6,632 bases of DNA. It comes from Nitrospira sp. Its GTDB lineage: Bacteria > Nitrospirota > Nitrospiria > Nitrospirales > Nitrospiraceae. The notes beneath the pieces are model-generated. The model was not told where the DNA came from. It saw only the letters and a program-made list of their open reading frames with translations, and searched no databases. Position 1 is the first letter of the stretch. Each line of letters opens with the position of its first letter. This document shows positions 1-6,582 of the stretch, piece after piece. The stretch lies in assembly GCA_024998705.1 (NCBI GenBank), contig JACOEF010000267.1, forward strand, positions 1 to 6,632. The letters are read 5' to 3'. The position numbers and the translations under genes were made by a program.

Positions 1-2403
1 ATCTCCGAGTGGAATCAGGGCCCCGGAGGATGTCGTCAGCAGGATGTTCTTAATCGTGTCGACGCTGTTTCGATATTGTTCAGGGTACCGCAACGTCAAA
101 TCGAATCGTTTGTTTCCCTCGTAGACGCGGGTGGCCGGCTCCTGCCCGATCGCCGTGGTAATAATTTCCTGAACATGGGCGACATTGATGCCGTGGCGGG
201 CGATCTTGCTGCGATCGATGTCGATGGTGAGGTAGGTCTGGCCGAAGAGTTGCTCGACCCGCACATCGCCCACGCCTCGGACCGATCCCATGATGGTCTG
301 AATCTTTTCCGCCGTGCTTCTCAGCACGGACAGATCATCCCCCAGGATTTTTATGGTGGCTTCCGATCGGACGCCGGACAGCAGTTCATCTACGCGTTGT
401 TGGATCGGCTGGCTCAACAGATAATTGGCGCCCGGCACTTGTTCAATGCGCTTGCGGACGGCATCGTCCAAGGCCGATTTGGTCTTAGCGGTGGTCCATT
501 CGTCCATAGGGCGGAGACTCACGACCGGATCACTGGCATTGGGTTCCTGGGGGTCGTTTCCCATCTCCGAGCGGCCGATCTTGGAGACCACCATGCGCAC
601 TTCGGGGAACTCCATCACGGCGCGCTGCATCTCCTTTTCGATCTCGATGGATCGATCGAGCGCGATGCTGGGATAGCGAATGGTCTGGGGCGAAATCGCT
701 CCCTCGTTCAAGATGGGAATAAACTCTCCTCCGAGAAAAGGGAATAGGGACAGGCTGGCGCCAAGCAGTCCGAGGGCGACGGCCAGCACGGTGACGCGAT
801 GGCCCATCGCCCATCGCAATGTTGGGAGATAGACTTGCTTGGCCCAGCGGAGCAGTAATGTGTCCTCTTCTGTTCCCCGTTTCAGCGTCATCGCGCAGAG
901 GACAGGTGAGAGGGTCAGCGACAAGACCAGGGATACCAGCAGCGCAATGATGATCGTATTGGCGAGCGGCTGAAACATTTTTCCTTCCATGCCCTGCAGG
1001 GTCAGGATCGGAAGGAAGACGAGGATAATGATCAAGATGCCGAAGATCACTGGTTGTCCGACCTCGGTGACGGCATGCAAGATGACCTCGGTCTTGTTGA
1101 AGCGGTCGTCGCGCTGTTCGGCGAGGTGTCGGTACACATTCTCCACCACCACGACCGAGCCATCGACCATCATCCCGATGGCGATGACCAATCCGCCGAG
1201 CGACATGAGATTGGCTGTCAGCCCGACCTGGTCCATGATGATGAAGGTGACCAGCGGCGTCACGATCAGGGTGGCGGTCACGATGAGGGCGCTGCGTACG
1301 TTGCCGAGGAACAGAAAGAGAATCACGACCACCAGCACAATGCCCTCAAGCAGCGCTTTGTAGACGGTATCCAGCGCCGCCGTGATCAGTTCGATCCGGT
1401 CGTAGAACGGAATGATGCGCAACCCGTCCGGCAGCAGGTGTTTGTGGTGAATCTCTGAGATTTTGTCCTTGATGGATTGCACCACGTCCCGGGCATTGCC
1501 GCCGCGCAGCATGAGGACGATGCCAGTGATCACTTCGTGTGTCCCATTCAGGACGGCGGCACCGTGCCGGACAGCGTGCCCGATTCGAATCTCCGCCACA
1601 TCCCGCACGTAGACGGGGGTACCACCCACCTGCTTGACGACGATGTGTTCGATGTCTTCGAGCGTCTTGATCAGACCGACACCGCGAATCACATATTTTT
1701 CATCGTCCTTTTCCAGAATGTTCCCGCCGGCATTGGCATTGTTCTTGGCGACGGCATCGAACACCTCATGGAGCGCAAGGCCGTATTTTCGAAGCAGACC
1801 TGGTTCGACCATCACCTGGTATTGTTTGACGAACCCGCCCAGCGAATTCACATCCACGACATCGGGCAGCCCTTTCAGCAGCGGTCGGATAACCCAGTCC
1901 TCAATCGTCCGCCGCTCCATGAGGTCCGAATCGCTCATCACAAAGTCTTTGTCGTTGTCGTGCGGTCCCTCAAGATAGAATTGATAGACCTCTCCCAACC
2001 CGGTGGTGTTCGGCACCAATTGCGATGAGGAGCCAGGCGGCAGCAGCTCTTGGATTTCGAGGATTCGTTCGAGCACGACCTGCCGGGCCAAATAAATATC
2101 GATGTCGTCCTTGAAGACGACCGTGATCATCGACAGGCCGACCTTTGAAAACGAGCGGATGTCCGTCAGCCCCGGCGCACCCATGAGCTGGAGTTCCATG
2201 GGAAAGGTGACGAACCGTTCGACTTCCGCCGGTGACATGCCGGGCACTTTCGTGACGACCTGGACCAGTACGGTGGTGACGTCGGGGAAGGCGTCGATGG
2301 CGATGGTACGGAAGGCATAGATCCCTCCGGCGGTCAGGATACACGCCATGACGACGACCAGAACACGTTGACGGAGAGCGAAGGCCAGAAGAGAAGACAG
2401 CAT
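1..2403 (-). CDS. Heavy-metal efflux RND transporter, CzcA/CusA family (3' end outside window)
   Basis: Inner-membrane proton-antiport pump of the HME-RND family, driving metal export through the adaptor and channel encoded just upstream. The frame is open for 801 codons to the window edge; family members have about 1,030-1,050 residues, so the last quarter (rest of the second periplasmic loop and TM8-12) is missing here. Visible: TM1 about residues 7-31, then the typical IDAFPDVT at 36-43; first periplasmic loop 32-344; TM2-TM6 between about 345 and 504; TM7 about 536-557; second periplasmic loop from 558. TM4 carries A408-x-G-M-M-V-D414-G and E421-N422, so the proton-relay aspartate is present. 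LSQPI at 663-667, ELLSGVRS at 673-680 and GDD at 688-690 are family motifs. The ATG at 2403 lies 4 bp after the adaptor stop and gives the usual N-terminus; only a weak GGGGAA lies 13 nt upstream, so translational coupling is likely. Family certain; substrate uncertain (divalent cations favoured). Confidence 0.96.
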   Translation of the reverse strand, partial: MLSSLLAFALRQRVLVVVMACILTAGGIYAFRTIAIDAFPDVTTVLVQVVTKVPGMSPAEVERFVTFPMELQLMGAPGLTDIRSFSKVGLSMITVVFKDDIDIYLARQVVLERILEIQELLPPGSSSQLVPNTTGLGEVYQFYLEGPHDNDKDFVMSDSDLMERRTIEDWVIRPLLKGLPDVVDVNSLGGFVKQYQVMVEPGLLRKYGLALHEVFDAVAKNNANAGGNILEKDDEKYVIRGVGLIKTLEDIEHIVVKQVGGTPVYVRDVAEIRIGHAVRHGAAVLNGTHEVITGIVLMLRGGNARDVVQSIKDKISEIHHKHLLPDGLRIIPFYDRIELITAALDTVYKALLEGIVLVVVILFLFLGNVRSALIVTATLIVTPLVTFIIMDQVGLTANLMSLGGLVIAIGMMVDGSVVVVENVYRHLAEQRDDRFNKTEVILHAVTEVGQPVIFGILIIILVFLPILTLQGMEGKMFQPLANTIIIALLVSLVLSLTLSPVLCAMTLKRGTEEDTLLLRWAKQVYLPTLRWAMGHRVTVLAVALGLLGASLSLFPFLGGEFIPILNEGAISPQTIRYPSIALDRSIEIEKEMQRAVMEFPEVRMVVSKIGRSEMGNDPQEPNASDPVVSLRPMDEWTTAKTKSALDDAVRKRIEQVPGANYLLSQPIQQRVDELLSGVRSEATIKILGDDLSVLRSTAEKIQTIMGSVRGVGDVRVEQLFGQTYLTIDIDRSKIARHGINVAHVQEIITTAIGQEPATRVYEGNKRFDLTLRYPEQYRNSVDTIKNILLTTSSGALIPLGD

Positions 2404-2407
2404 CGGG

Positions 2408-3643
2408 TTACATCTGTTCCCCGAGCAGTTCGGATTTCAGCACGAAGGCGCCGTTCGTCACGATCGATTCTCCCTCCAGCAGTCCGTCTTCCACCTTGAC
2501 CTCCCGGCCGTTCGAACTGCCTAATTTCACATCGCGTGCCTCGAAGATGGCGGGCTCGCGTTCGACAAACACGAATGGCCGGTCCCGGTCGCGTTGAACG
2601 GCGGCCTCGGGAATGAGAAGCACGTTTGCTTCCGGTTCGGAATAGACCCGGACCGTGGCATACATCGCGGGTTTCAGTTTGCGATCGAGATTCGGCAATT
2701 CCAGCCGAAGCCGCATCGTCCGGGTCGCAGGGTCGAGCACATCTCCGACATAGGTGATGCTCCCTTGGAAGGCCTGTCCGGGATAGGCGGCCACATGGAC
2801 CTCCACCGATTGACCTGCTCCTGTCTGATCGGCCCGGATGTAGGGGATATCCTTCTCGGGGATGACTGCCGTCACCCAGACATCCGTGAGGTCGGCGACC
2901 ACGAACAGTTTTTCAGTGGTTTCCACGACCTCGCCCTTGGTCAAGTTGCGAGAGATGATGCGGCCGTCAAAGGGAGCCACCACCGGGACGTGGGAGCGGA
3001 TCGTGTGATTGCGATCCAGATTGCGCAAGTCTTCATCCGTGAGACCCAGAATCAAGAGGCGGTCGCGAGCCTCTCGCAGCTCGGCCCGAAGGCTGAGCAT
3101 TTCGCCTTCACGTCGTTGCAACTCGGCCACGCCGATGACCTTTTCCTTCAAGAGCAATTCCGCCCGCCGGAACGCGCGCTCGGCGACGTTCAGCTTGGCC
3201 GTCGCCTTCAGATAAGCTGATTGCGCCATCCCCAGTTCGCTGCTATAGAGCAGGGCCAGCAGGGTGCCCCCTTTGACCTCACGGCCCAGGTCGGCATAGA
3301 CGTCGATGACCCGCCCGCGGACGAGTGTGGTGATTTCGGCCAAGGCATGTTCATTCGGTTCGACGGTGCCGGGGAAGTCACGGATCGTGCGAAACTCCGA
3401 GCGTGTGACGGGTTTGATGATAATGCCTGCCGACTTTATTTCCTCGGCGGTCAACCGGACCAGACTTTTGTCGAGGGAGGGCGGCGGCGGATTTGCTCCC
3501 GTCGCGTTGGGCGGAGGGCCCTCACAGCCCGACAATGCGAGCAGGAGGAGTGAGCCAGCCAGCAGCCTCAGAAGAAACGACCGGTTACGATTCGGCCGGA
3601 ATAAACTCGATTGGGTCGTGGTTTGTGTCGTGTCGTACATCAT
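2408..3643 (-). CDS. Periplasmic adaptor lipoprotein of the metal efflux system (CzcB/CusB-like, HlyD family)
   Basis: Membrane fusion protein linking the RND pump to the outer-membrane channel. The 411 residues begin with a basic stretch and a hydrophobic segment (23-38) ending in a lipobox L37-S38-G39-C40, so it is probably lipid-anchored through C40; the +2 residue is Glu, not the inner-membrane-retaining Asp. A Pro/Asn-rich linker (43-56) follows. The first lipoyl-like half is about 92-133 (GRV at 110-112), a charged helical hairpin about 136-199 fits the channel-docking coiled coil, and the second lipoyl half is APFDGRI at 223-229. LFVVADLTDVWV at 246-257 starts the beta-barrel domain, typical of CzcB-type adaptors. 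No N-terminal metal-binding extension and no His/Met-rich tail are present. The ATG at 3643 overlaps the channel gene's TGA (ATGA), with a G-run at 3650-3655 as a possible ribosome site; a second in-frame ATG follows at once. Confidence 0.96.
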   Translation of the reverse strand: MMYDTTQTTTQSSLFRPNRNRSFLLRLLAGSLLLLALSGCEGPPPNATGANPPPPSLDKSLVRLTAEEIKSAGIIIKPVTRSEFRTIRDFPGTVEPNEHALAEITTLVRGRVIDVYADLGREVKGGTLLALLYSSELGMAQSAYLKATAKLNVAERAFRRAELLLKEKVIGVAELQRREGEMLSLRAELREARDRLLILGLTDEDLRNLDRNHTIRSHVPVVAPFDGRIISRNLTKGEVVETTEKLFVVADLTDVWVTAVIPEKDIPYIRADQTGAGQSVEVHVAAYPGQAFQGSITYVGDVLDPATRTMRLRLELPNLDRKLKPAMYATVRVYSEPEANVLLIPEAAVQRDRDRPFVFVEREPAIFEARDVKLGSSNGREVKVEDGLLEGESIVTNGAFVLKSELLGEQM

Positions 3644-5082
3644 ATGGCGCCCCCCACGGCGCGTTCCAGGAGCGCGAGCGACATGGAGAGGTCGAACTGA
3701 GCCTGGGCATAGTCTAACAAAATCTGGCGCTGCACCCGTTGTGCGTCGAGTACTTCAATGAGGCTGGATGCACCTTGCTGGAAACTGAACTTCGCGATCC
3801 GCAGCGCCTCGTCGGCCTGTTTCAGGAGTCCCTTCTCATAGACCTCGATCATATCCGCGGTCGTTTTCGCATCCTGGAAATGTTGGCTGACGTTTCTGAT
3901 CAGTTCATTCCTCGCACGAAGAAATTCGGCTTCGCCTTTCCGTTTGCTGCCGAAGGCCGCGATGATTTCTCCCTGCCGCCGGTCCCACACGGGGGTCGGG
4001 AATGTGACGCCGCCGGTGAACGCTTCCCGCCCGATCTCCCGCCAGTAGCTGCCTCCGATCGTGATATTGGGCACGCGGGCTTGACGTTCAAATTCCAAAC
4101 TATGGTCGGCCTGTTCGACGGCCTTTTGCAAGCGCGTGATCGTCGGGTGTTGCGTCAGCGCGCGTTCCGTCAAGATATCGATGCCGAATCCAGGGCCTGC
4201 GCGGTGGAGTTTCCCATCAATGGCATAGGTCGGGCCGAGGGAGCCGGCCGTCAGGGTATCGAGCATCACGCGATTGACGCGCACTCGATTAGCTGCTCTG
4301 GTCAGCGATTGATTGGCCTTCAGCACCTCCACTCCGGACCGGATCGCTTCGAACTGCGGACTCTCTCCCAAACGGACCCTGGTCCGGACGGCCTTATCGA
4401 CGTCCTCCACCGTGGCCAGGTTTTGCTGTGCGAGGAGCAATGCCTGCTGAGCGAGGAGGAGGTCATAAAACGCGACCTTTACGTCGGCGATCAGATTCAG
4501 CTGGGTTTCCGCCAGGCCCGCTGAGGCGGCGGCCACGCCTGCTTCGCTGGCCCGTTGACGTGCCGCGCGTGTCGACGGCCACTCAATCGGTTGTCCCACC
4601 GTCACATTGAATTCCGTCACACGCTCACGCACGGCCGGATCGAAGAGGCCCAGATCGCGCATCTTGCCGACGCCGCTGTTGGCGCTGACCGAGGGATTCA
4701 GGTAGGTATGGGCGGCGACCTGCTGTCCACGGTTCTGGTCGATGGTCCCTTCTGCGCTGGCGACGGCGGGGTTGTGCGTTAAGGCCAAATTCAACACCGC
4801 CTCCAGCGAATAGACTGGATCAGCCGACCCCACCGGCGCCGCGGTGGCTCGATCGCCGGCGCGGCTGGAGGTCGGGCTGAGGAACAGCAGTGAGAGGCAT
4901 GCGAGGAGGGCGCAGGCGGTGATCGTTGCGTCGAGCCTGCCCACTGGCGTCAGTCGTAGGCCCCTTTGCGTGGATCGTTGAGGCATGGAAATTGGTCCAT
5001 ACACCCGGCCGTCTCCGGCCTCCGATAACTGCAGCGGCTCCTGAAACGAACCGCATCGATCTGCGTAGTTCATCGTCGCCAT
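3640..5082 (-). CDS. Outer-membrane efflux channel of the metal efflux system (CzcC/CusC-like, TolC family)
   Basis: Trimeric outer-membrane channel component, first gene of the operon. With the chosen start it has 480 residues. Two OEP repeats are visible: the first begins at YSLEAVLNLALTHNP (91-105) and contains QPIEWP (164-169) and long amphipathic helices (about 180-275); the second begins near 301 (DILTERALTQHP) and contains the typical PTPVWDRRQGE (362-372) and a final helix with VLDAQR. A hydrophobic segment at about 53-68 followed by SSRA|GD (72-77) is a plausible signal-peptidase I site; C57 and C62 lie inside it, so a lipoprotein is possible but less likely. The start is uncertain. 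ATG 5082 and ATG 5073 share a strong ribosome site, but give an unusually long pre-sequence. GTG at 5004 (GGAG 8 nt upstream) and ATG at 4986 would give conventional 49- and 43-residue signal peptides. The stop overlaps the adaptor start. Family call secure. Confidence 0.93.
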   Translation of the reverse strand: MATMNYADRCGSFQEPLQLSEAGDGRVYGPISMPQRSTQRGLRLTPVGRLDATITACALLACLSLLFLSPTSSRAGDRATAAPVGSADPVYSLEAVLNLALTHNPAVASAEGTIDQNRGQQVAAHTYLNPSVSANSGVGKMRDLGLFDPAVRERVTEFNVTVGQPIEWPSTRAARQRASEAGVAAASAGLAETQLNLIADVKVAFYDLLLAQQALLLAQQNLATVEDVDKAVRTRVRLGESPQFEAIRSGVEVLKANQSLTRAANRVRVNRVMLDTLTAGSLGPTYAIDGKLHRAGPGFGIDILTERALTQHPTITRLQKAVEQADHSLEFERQARVPNITIGGSYWREIGREAFTGGVTFPTPVWDRRQGEIIAAFGSKRKGEAEFLRARNELIRNVSQHFQDAKTTADMIEVYEKGLLKQADEALRIAKFSFQQGASSLIEVLDAQRVQRQILLDYAQAQFDLSMSLALLERAVGGAI

Positions 5083-5092
5083 TCCTCCCTCC
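5083..5092 (-). promoter_or_regulatory. Ribosome binding site of the efflux channel gene
   Basis: On the minus strand this reads GGAGGGAGGA directly before ATG 5082. It contains two overlapping GGAGG cores: the distal one is 5 nt from ATG 5082 and the proximal one 10 nt from ATG 5073. This is the strongest Shine-Dalgarno sequence near the operon start and is why the longer N-terminus was chosen, despite the long leader it implies. Confidence 0.75.
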
Positions 5093-5100
5093 GCAGAACC

Positions 5101-5162
5101 GTGCCAGGCACTGAACGGTGCGTCACTACTACGCAATACCCGTTGTTCTGCTTCAAACAACG
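5101..5162 (-). promoter_or_regulatory. Inverted repeats just upstream of the efflux operon (putative operator or leader hairpins)
   Basis: Two perfect dyads lie within 80 bp of the channel start. GTGCC-A-GGCAC occupies 5101-5111, immediately before the ribosome site. CGTTGTT-N8-AACAACG occupies 5141-5162. The second has a relative at 5414-5436 in the same intergenic region. Either could be a protein binding site or form a hairpin in the leader RNA. A 7-bp dyad with a short spacer is not rare by chance in a region this size, so function is inferred mainly from position and from the second copy. Confidence 0.35.
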
Positions 5163-5413
5163 TAGCATCTTCGCGGAGTGAAGTCGATCAAGCGCGCAGG
5201 AATGTGTGCTGCGAGGTACTGTGCGGAGAGGGCAGAGTTGGATGCCAAGCCGGTGTTTCCAGTGAGCGTACAGACTGTGTGGTGTAGGAGGGGTCTCCCA
5301 ATGACTGGCGATGAAGCGAGTCCAGCACTGTGCGGTTCGATGGAGCCGGCTTGGCGAAGACGTTGATTGTATGGTCCGATGCATCTGATCGTGAGTATTC
5401 CTCTGTGCCCGAT

Positions 5414-5436
5414 CCGTTGTTGCTCGTCGGTACAAC
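5414..5436. repeat. Second copy of the CCGTTGTT...ACAAC dyad
   Basis: CCGTTGTT at 5414-5421 is followed after 10 bp by ACAAC at 5432-5436. The site near the operon start has CCGTTGTT at 5140-5147 and ACAAC at 5157-5161, with 9 bp between. The left halves are identical over 8 bp and the right halves over 5 bp. The copies lie in the same orientation about 274 bp apart. They may be paired operator half-sites for a regulator of the efflux genes; chance similarity is not excluded. Confidence 0.3.
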
Positions 5437-5487
5437 AGAGTCGAAATAGGCGGGTGCTCTGTGCCGATCTCAGCACAACCCGTCTGT

Positions 5488-5512
5488 GGGCCCCCACGTG
5501 TGATCAGGGCCC
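5488..5512. repeat. GC-rich inverted repeat downstream of the small four-cysteine gene
   Basis: GGGCCC at 5488-5493 and again at 5507-5512 can pair across a 13-nt loop. A tighter alternative, GTGGG-CC-CCCAC, sits at 5486-5497. It begins about 20 bp past the stop of the small gene on the minus strand. No T-run follows on either strand, so it does not qualify as an intrinsic terminator; it could still act as a transcript-stabilising hairpin. Confidence 0.3.
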
Positions 5513-5534
5513 CGTCATGTCATGTATGGATTGG

Positions 5535-5744
5535 TTACGCGTCGTAGAAATGTGCTTGCGTGAGTCGGTGATACAAGGTGCTGCACTGGGGGCAATATCC
5601 TTCGGAAATGAGAGGGCCATGCGATGTCGCATCGTAATTGTCCATGAACGTCTGTAGGTCTAACCACGCTGCACAGGACCTTCCGTCGGTTCTGTCGTGC
5701 TGCACGCGCCAACAAACCTGGCATTGTATGGCTGCATAGTCCAT
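5535..5744 (-). CDS. Small four-cysteine protein, putative zinc-ribbon (69 residues)
   Basis: No function can be assigned. The protein has C8-x2-C11 near the N-terminus and C51-P-x-C54 near the C-terminus, 39 residues apart, with extra C24, H16, H42 and H59; the paired CxxC motifs suggest one structural zinc site. The layout, including a tryptophan (W27), a helix with FMDNY (33-37) and an S-E-G-Y-C-P-x-C block, resembles small cysteine-pair modules that I recall attached to, or encoded near, signalling proteins (pattern C-x2-C...W...SHGxCPxC). That resemblance is from memory. ATG 5744 is preceded by GGAGG at an 8-nt spacing, an excellent ribosome site. The frame continues upstream to ATG 5810, but that extension lacks such a site. 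The gene lies between the two-component genes and the pump operon, on the same strand, with its own 193-bp upstream gap. No signal peptide or membrane segment is visible, so it is probably cytoplasmic. Confidence 0.72.
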   Translation of the reverse strand: MDYAAIQCQVCWRVQHDRTDGRSCAAWLDLQTFMDNYDATSHGPLISEGYCPQCSTLYHRLTQAHFYDA

Positions 5745-5752
5745 TGTCCAGC

Positions 5753-5757
5753 CCTCC
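5753..5757 (-). promoter_or_regulatory. Ribosome binding site deciding the start of the small four-cysteine gene
   Basis: GGAGG on the minus strand, 8 nt before ATG 5744. It selects the 69-residue form over the 91-residue frame starting at ATG 5810 and is the main evidence, besides the cysteine pattern, that this short frame is translated. Confidence 0.7.
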
Positions 5758-5816
5758 GTCGGCCATACCGAGTCAGCAAGAAGGATGGGCATGGAAACGG
5801 CCAAGCCCATATGCGT

Positions 5817-5845
5817 AAGGTAACGAACGAAAAGAAGAGAGGCAA
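5817..5845 (-). promoter_or_regulatory. Weak sigma-70-like promoter candidate for the small four-cysteine gene
   Basis: On the minus strand TTGCCT (5845-5840, 4 of 6 consensus positions) is followed after 17 bp by TACCTT (5822-5817, 3 of 6). Spacing is ideal but the boxes are poor. Transcription from here would leave a leader of roughly 65 nt before ATG 5744. Read as a candidate only. Confidence 0.25.
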
Positions 5846-5861
5846 CTAGGCAATGCCCTAG
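5830..5861 (-). terminator. Possible weak terminator after the response regulator gene
   Basis: On the minus strand CTAGG (5861-5857) pairs with CCTAG (5850-5846) around GCATTG, and one more G-C pair is possible if a G bulges. A pyrimidine-rich tract with TCTTCTTTT follows. The stem is short and the tract is broken by Cs and a G, so termination would be inefficient at best. It overlaps the -35 box of the promoter candidate, so at most one of the two readings need hold. Confidence 0.2.
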
Positions 5862-5937
5862 GTCTGCGGTGAAATGTTCCTGGGCACATGTCGGCGATGA
5901 ATCCGTTCGCAGGGATCGGGGCGGCGGTGTTGAATGG

Positions 5938-6582
5938 CTAAGCCGAGGTCAGCCCGTGCGCAAGCGCATATTTCGTCAGTTCTGCGGTGGTGCGGAGGTT
6001 GAGATGAAAAATAATCTGGGATTTGTGAAACTCCACGGTTTTGGGAGAGATGTTCAGCAACGAGGCGATTTCCTTGATGGTGCGTCCCTCGGCAATGAGC
6101 TGCAGCACTTCCCGTTGGCGCGGCGTCAGTTCCTGCCGTTGCGCAAACAGGCCGGCCTGGGCTTCGGAGAGGGTCGTCACCAGATCTTTGGTCAGCAGGG
6201 AGGTGACGAAATACTGTCCCTTCAACACGGAGTCGATGGCTTGCTCCAGTTCCCTAGCCGCGGACCGTTTGAGCAGGTAGCCCGAGGCGCCGGCCTTAAA
6301 GGCCTCGCTGACATAGGCCGGGTCCGCATGCATCGTGACGAAAATGAGTTTCACATCCGGGAGCAGCTTCTTTAATTGGCGGGCGGCATCGACCCCGTTT
6401 AATAATGGCATGGAGATATCCAGCAGGATCAAATCGGGGCGCAGCTGCGTGGCCGCCTCGAGTAACGTGCGGCCGTCCTCCACTGCCCCGATGACGTCGC
6501 ATCGTTGCTCTAAAATCCGCCGGAATCCTTCCAGCACCAGCGTATGGTCGTCGGCCAGCAACACTCGAGGGGGCGTGGTCAT
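5938..6582 (-). CDS. Two-component response regulator, NarL/FixJ family
   Basis: Cytoplasmic DNA-binding regulator activated by phosphorylation. The 214 residues are the usual length. The receiver domain (about 6-122) has the acidic pair D11-D12, phosphoacceptor D55 (LLLDISMP, 53-59 region), T83 and K105, so all catalytic positions are intact. A short linker leads to a LuxR-type helix-turn-helix (about 151-210) with LTPRQREVLQLIAEG at 152-166, IKEIASLLNIS at 169-179 and recognition helix PKTVEFHKSQI at 180-190. ATG 6582 overlaps the kinase stop by ATGA, and GGAG lies 8 nt upstream, so the pair is almost certainly co-transcribed and coupled. Targets are unknown. The efflux operon about 850 bp downstream is an obvious candidate, although metal-efflux operons are usually governed by OmpR-type regulators (CusR, CzcR) rather than NarL-type ones. 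Confidence 0.95.
   Translation of the reverse strand: MTTPPRVLLADDHTLVLEGFRRILEQRCDVIGAVEDGRTLLEAATQLRPDLILLDISMPLLNGVDAARQLKKLLPDVKLIFVTMHADPAYVSEAFKAGASGYLLKRSAARELEQAIDSVLKGQYFVTSLLTKDLVTTLSEAQAGLFAQRQELTPRQREVLQLIAEGRTIKEIASLLNISPKTVEFHKSQIIFHLNLRTTAELTKYALAHGLTSA

Larger units (their letters stand above)
5161..5534. other. Intergenic region upstream of the efflux operon; no convincing gene
   Basis: The reading frames crossing this stretch start from TTG or GTG, lack ribosome sites, show no family motif and overlap each other, so I call no gene. It holds a second CCGTTGTT...ACAAC dyad (5414-5436), a near-direct repeat CTCTGTGCC(C)GATC (5401-5414 and 5457-5469) and a GC-rich inverted repeat (5488-5512). 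The promoter of the three-gene operon is expected here or just to its left, but no good -35/-10 pair stands out on the minus strand. Confidence 0.6.
5745..5937. other. Intergenic region between response regulator and small four-cysteine gene
   Basis: A stretch of 193 bp without a gene of its own. It holds a small hairpin followed by a pyrimidine-rich tract (5830-5861 on the minus strand) and a weak sigma-70-like promoter candidate (5817-5845). Both are described separately. Nothing else stands out. Confidence 0.6.

Noticed and set aside
76..747. Long plus-strand frame of 223 codons inside the RND gene
   Set aside because: It lies antisense to a clearly conserved RND protein, has no recognisable motif and reflects the GC-rich codon pattern of the minus-strand gene. 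The same applies to the other plus-strand frames between 989 and 4524.
5093..5109. Sigma-54-like sequence CTGGCACGGTTCTGCGG on the minus strand
   Set aside because: The -24 half matches well, but the GG-to-GC spacing is 9 instead of the strict 10, and the start point would fall on the ribosome site. A second look-alike near 5242-5258 has spacing 11.
5083..5160. Upstream extension of the channel gene to a TTG at 5160
   Set aside because: The TTG has no ribosome site, and the added 26 residues lengthen an already overlong pre-sequence; the strong site at 5083-5092 lies inside the extension.
5070..5435. Minus-strand frame of 121 codons upstream of and overlapping the channel gene
   Set aside because: It starts at a TTG without a ribosome site, overlaps other equally long frames in the same stretch, and its composition (Arg, His, Ser, Thr-rich without motifs) looks like translated noncoding DNA. 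The 114-codon GTG frame at 5153-5497 is rejected for the same reasons.
5486..5512. Intrinsic terminator after the small four-cysteine gene
   Set aside because: The GC-rich inverted repeat is real, but no T-run follows on either strand, so it is listed only as a repeat.
5367..5657. Plus-strand frame of 96 codons opposite the small four-cysteine gene
   Set aside because: It has no ribosome site and no motif, and it overlaps the better supported minus-strand gene.
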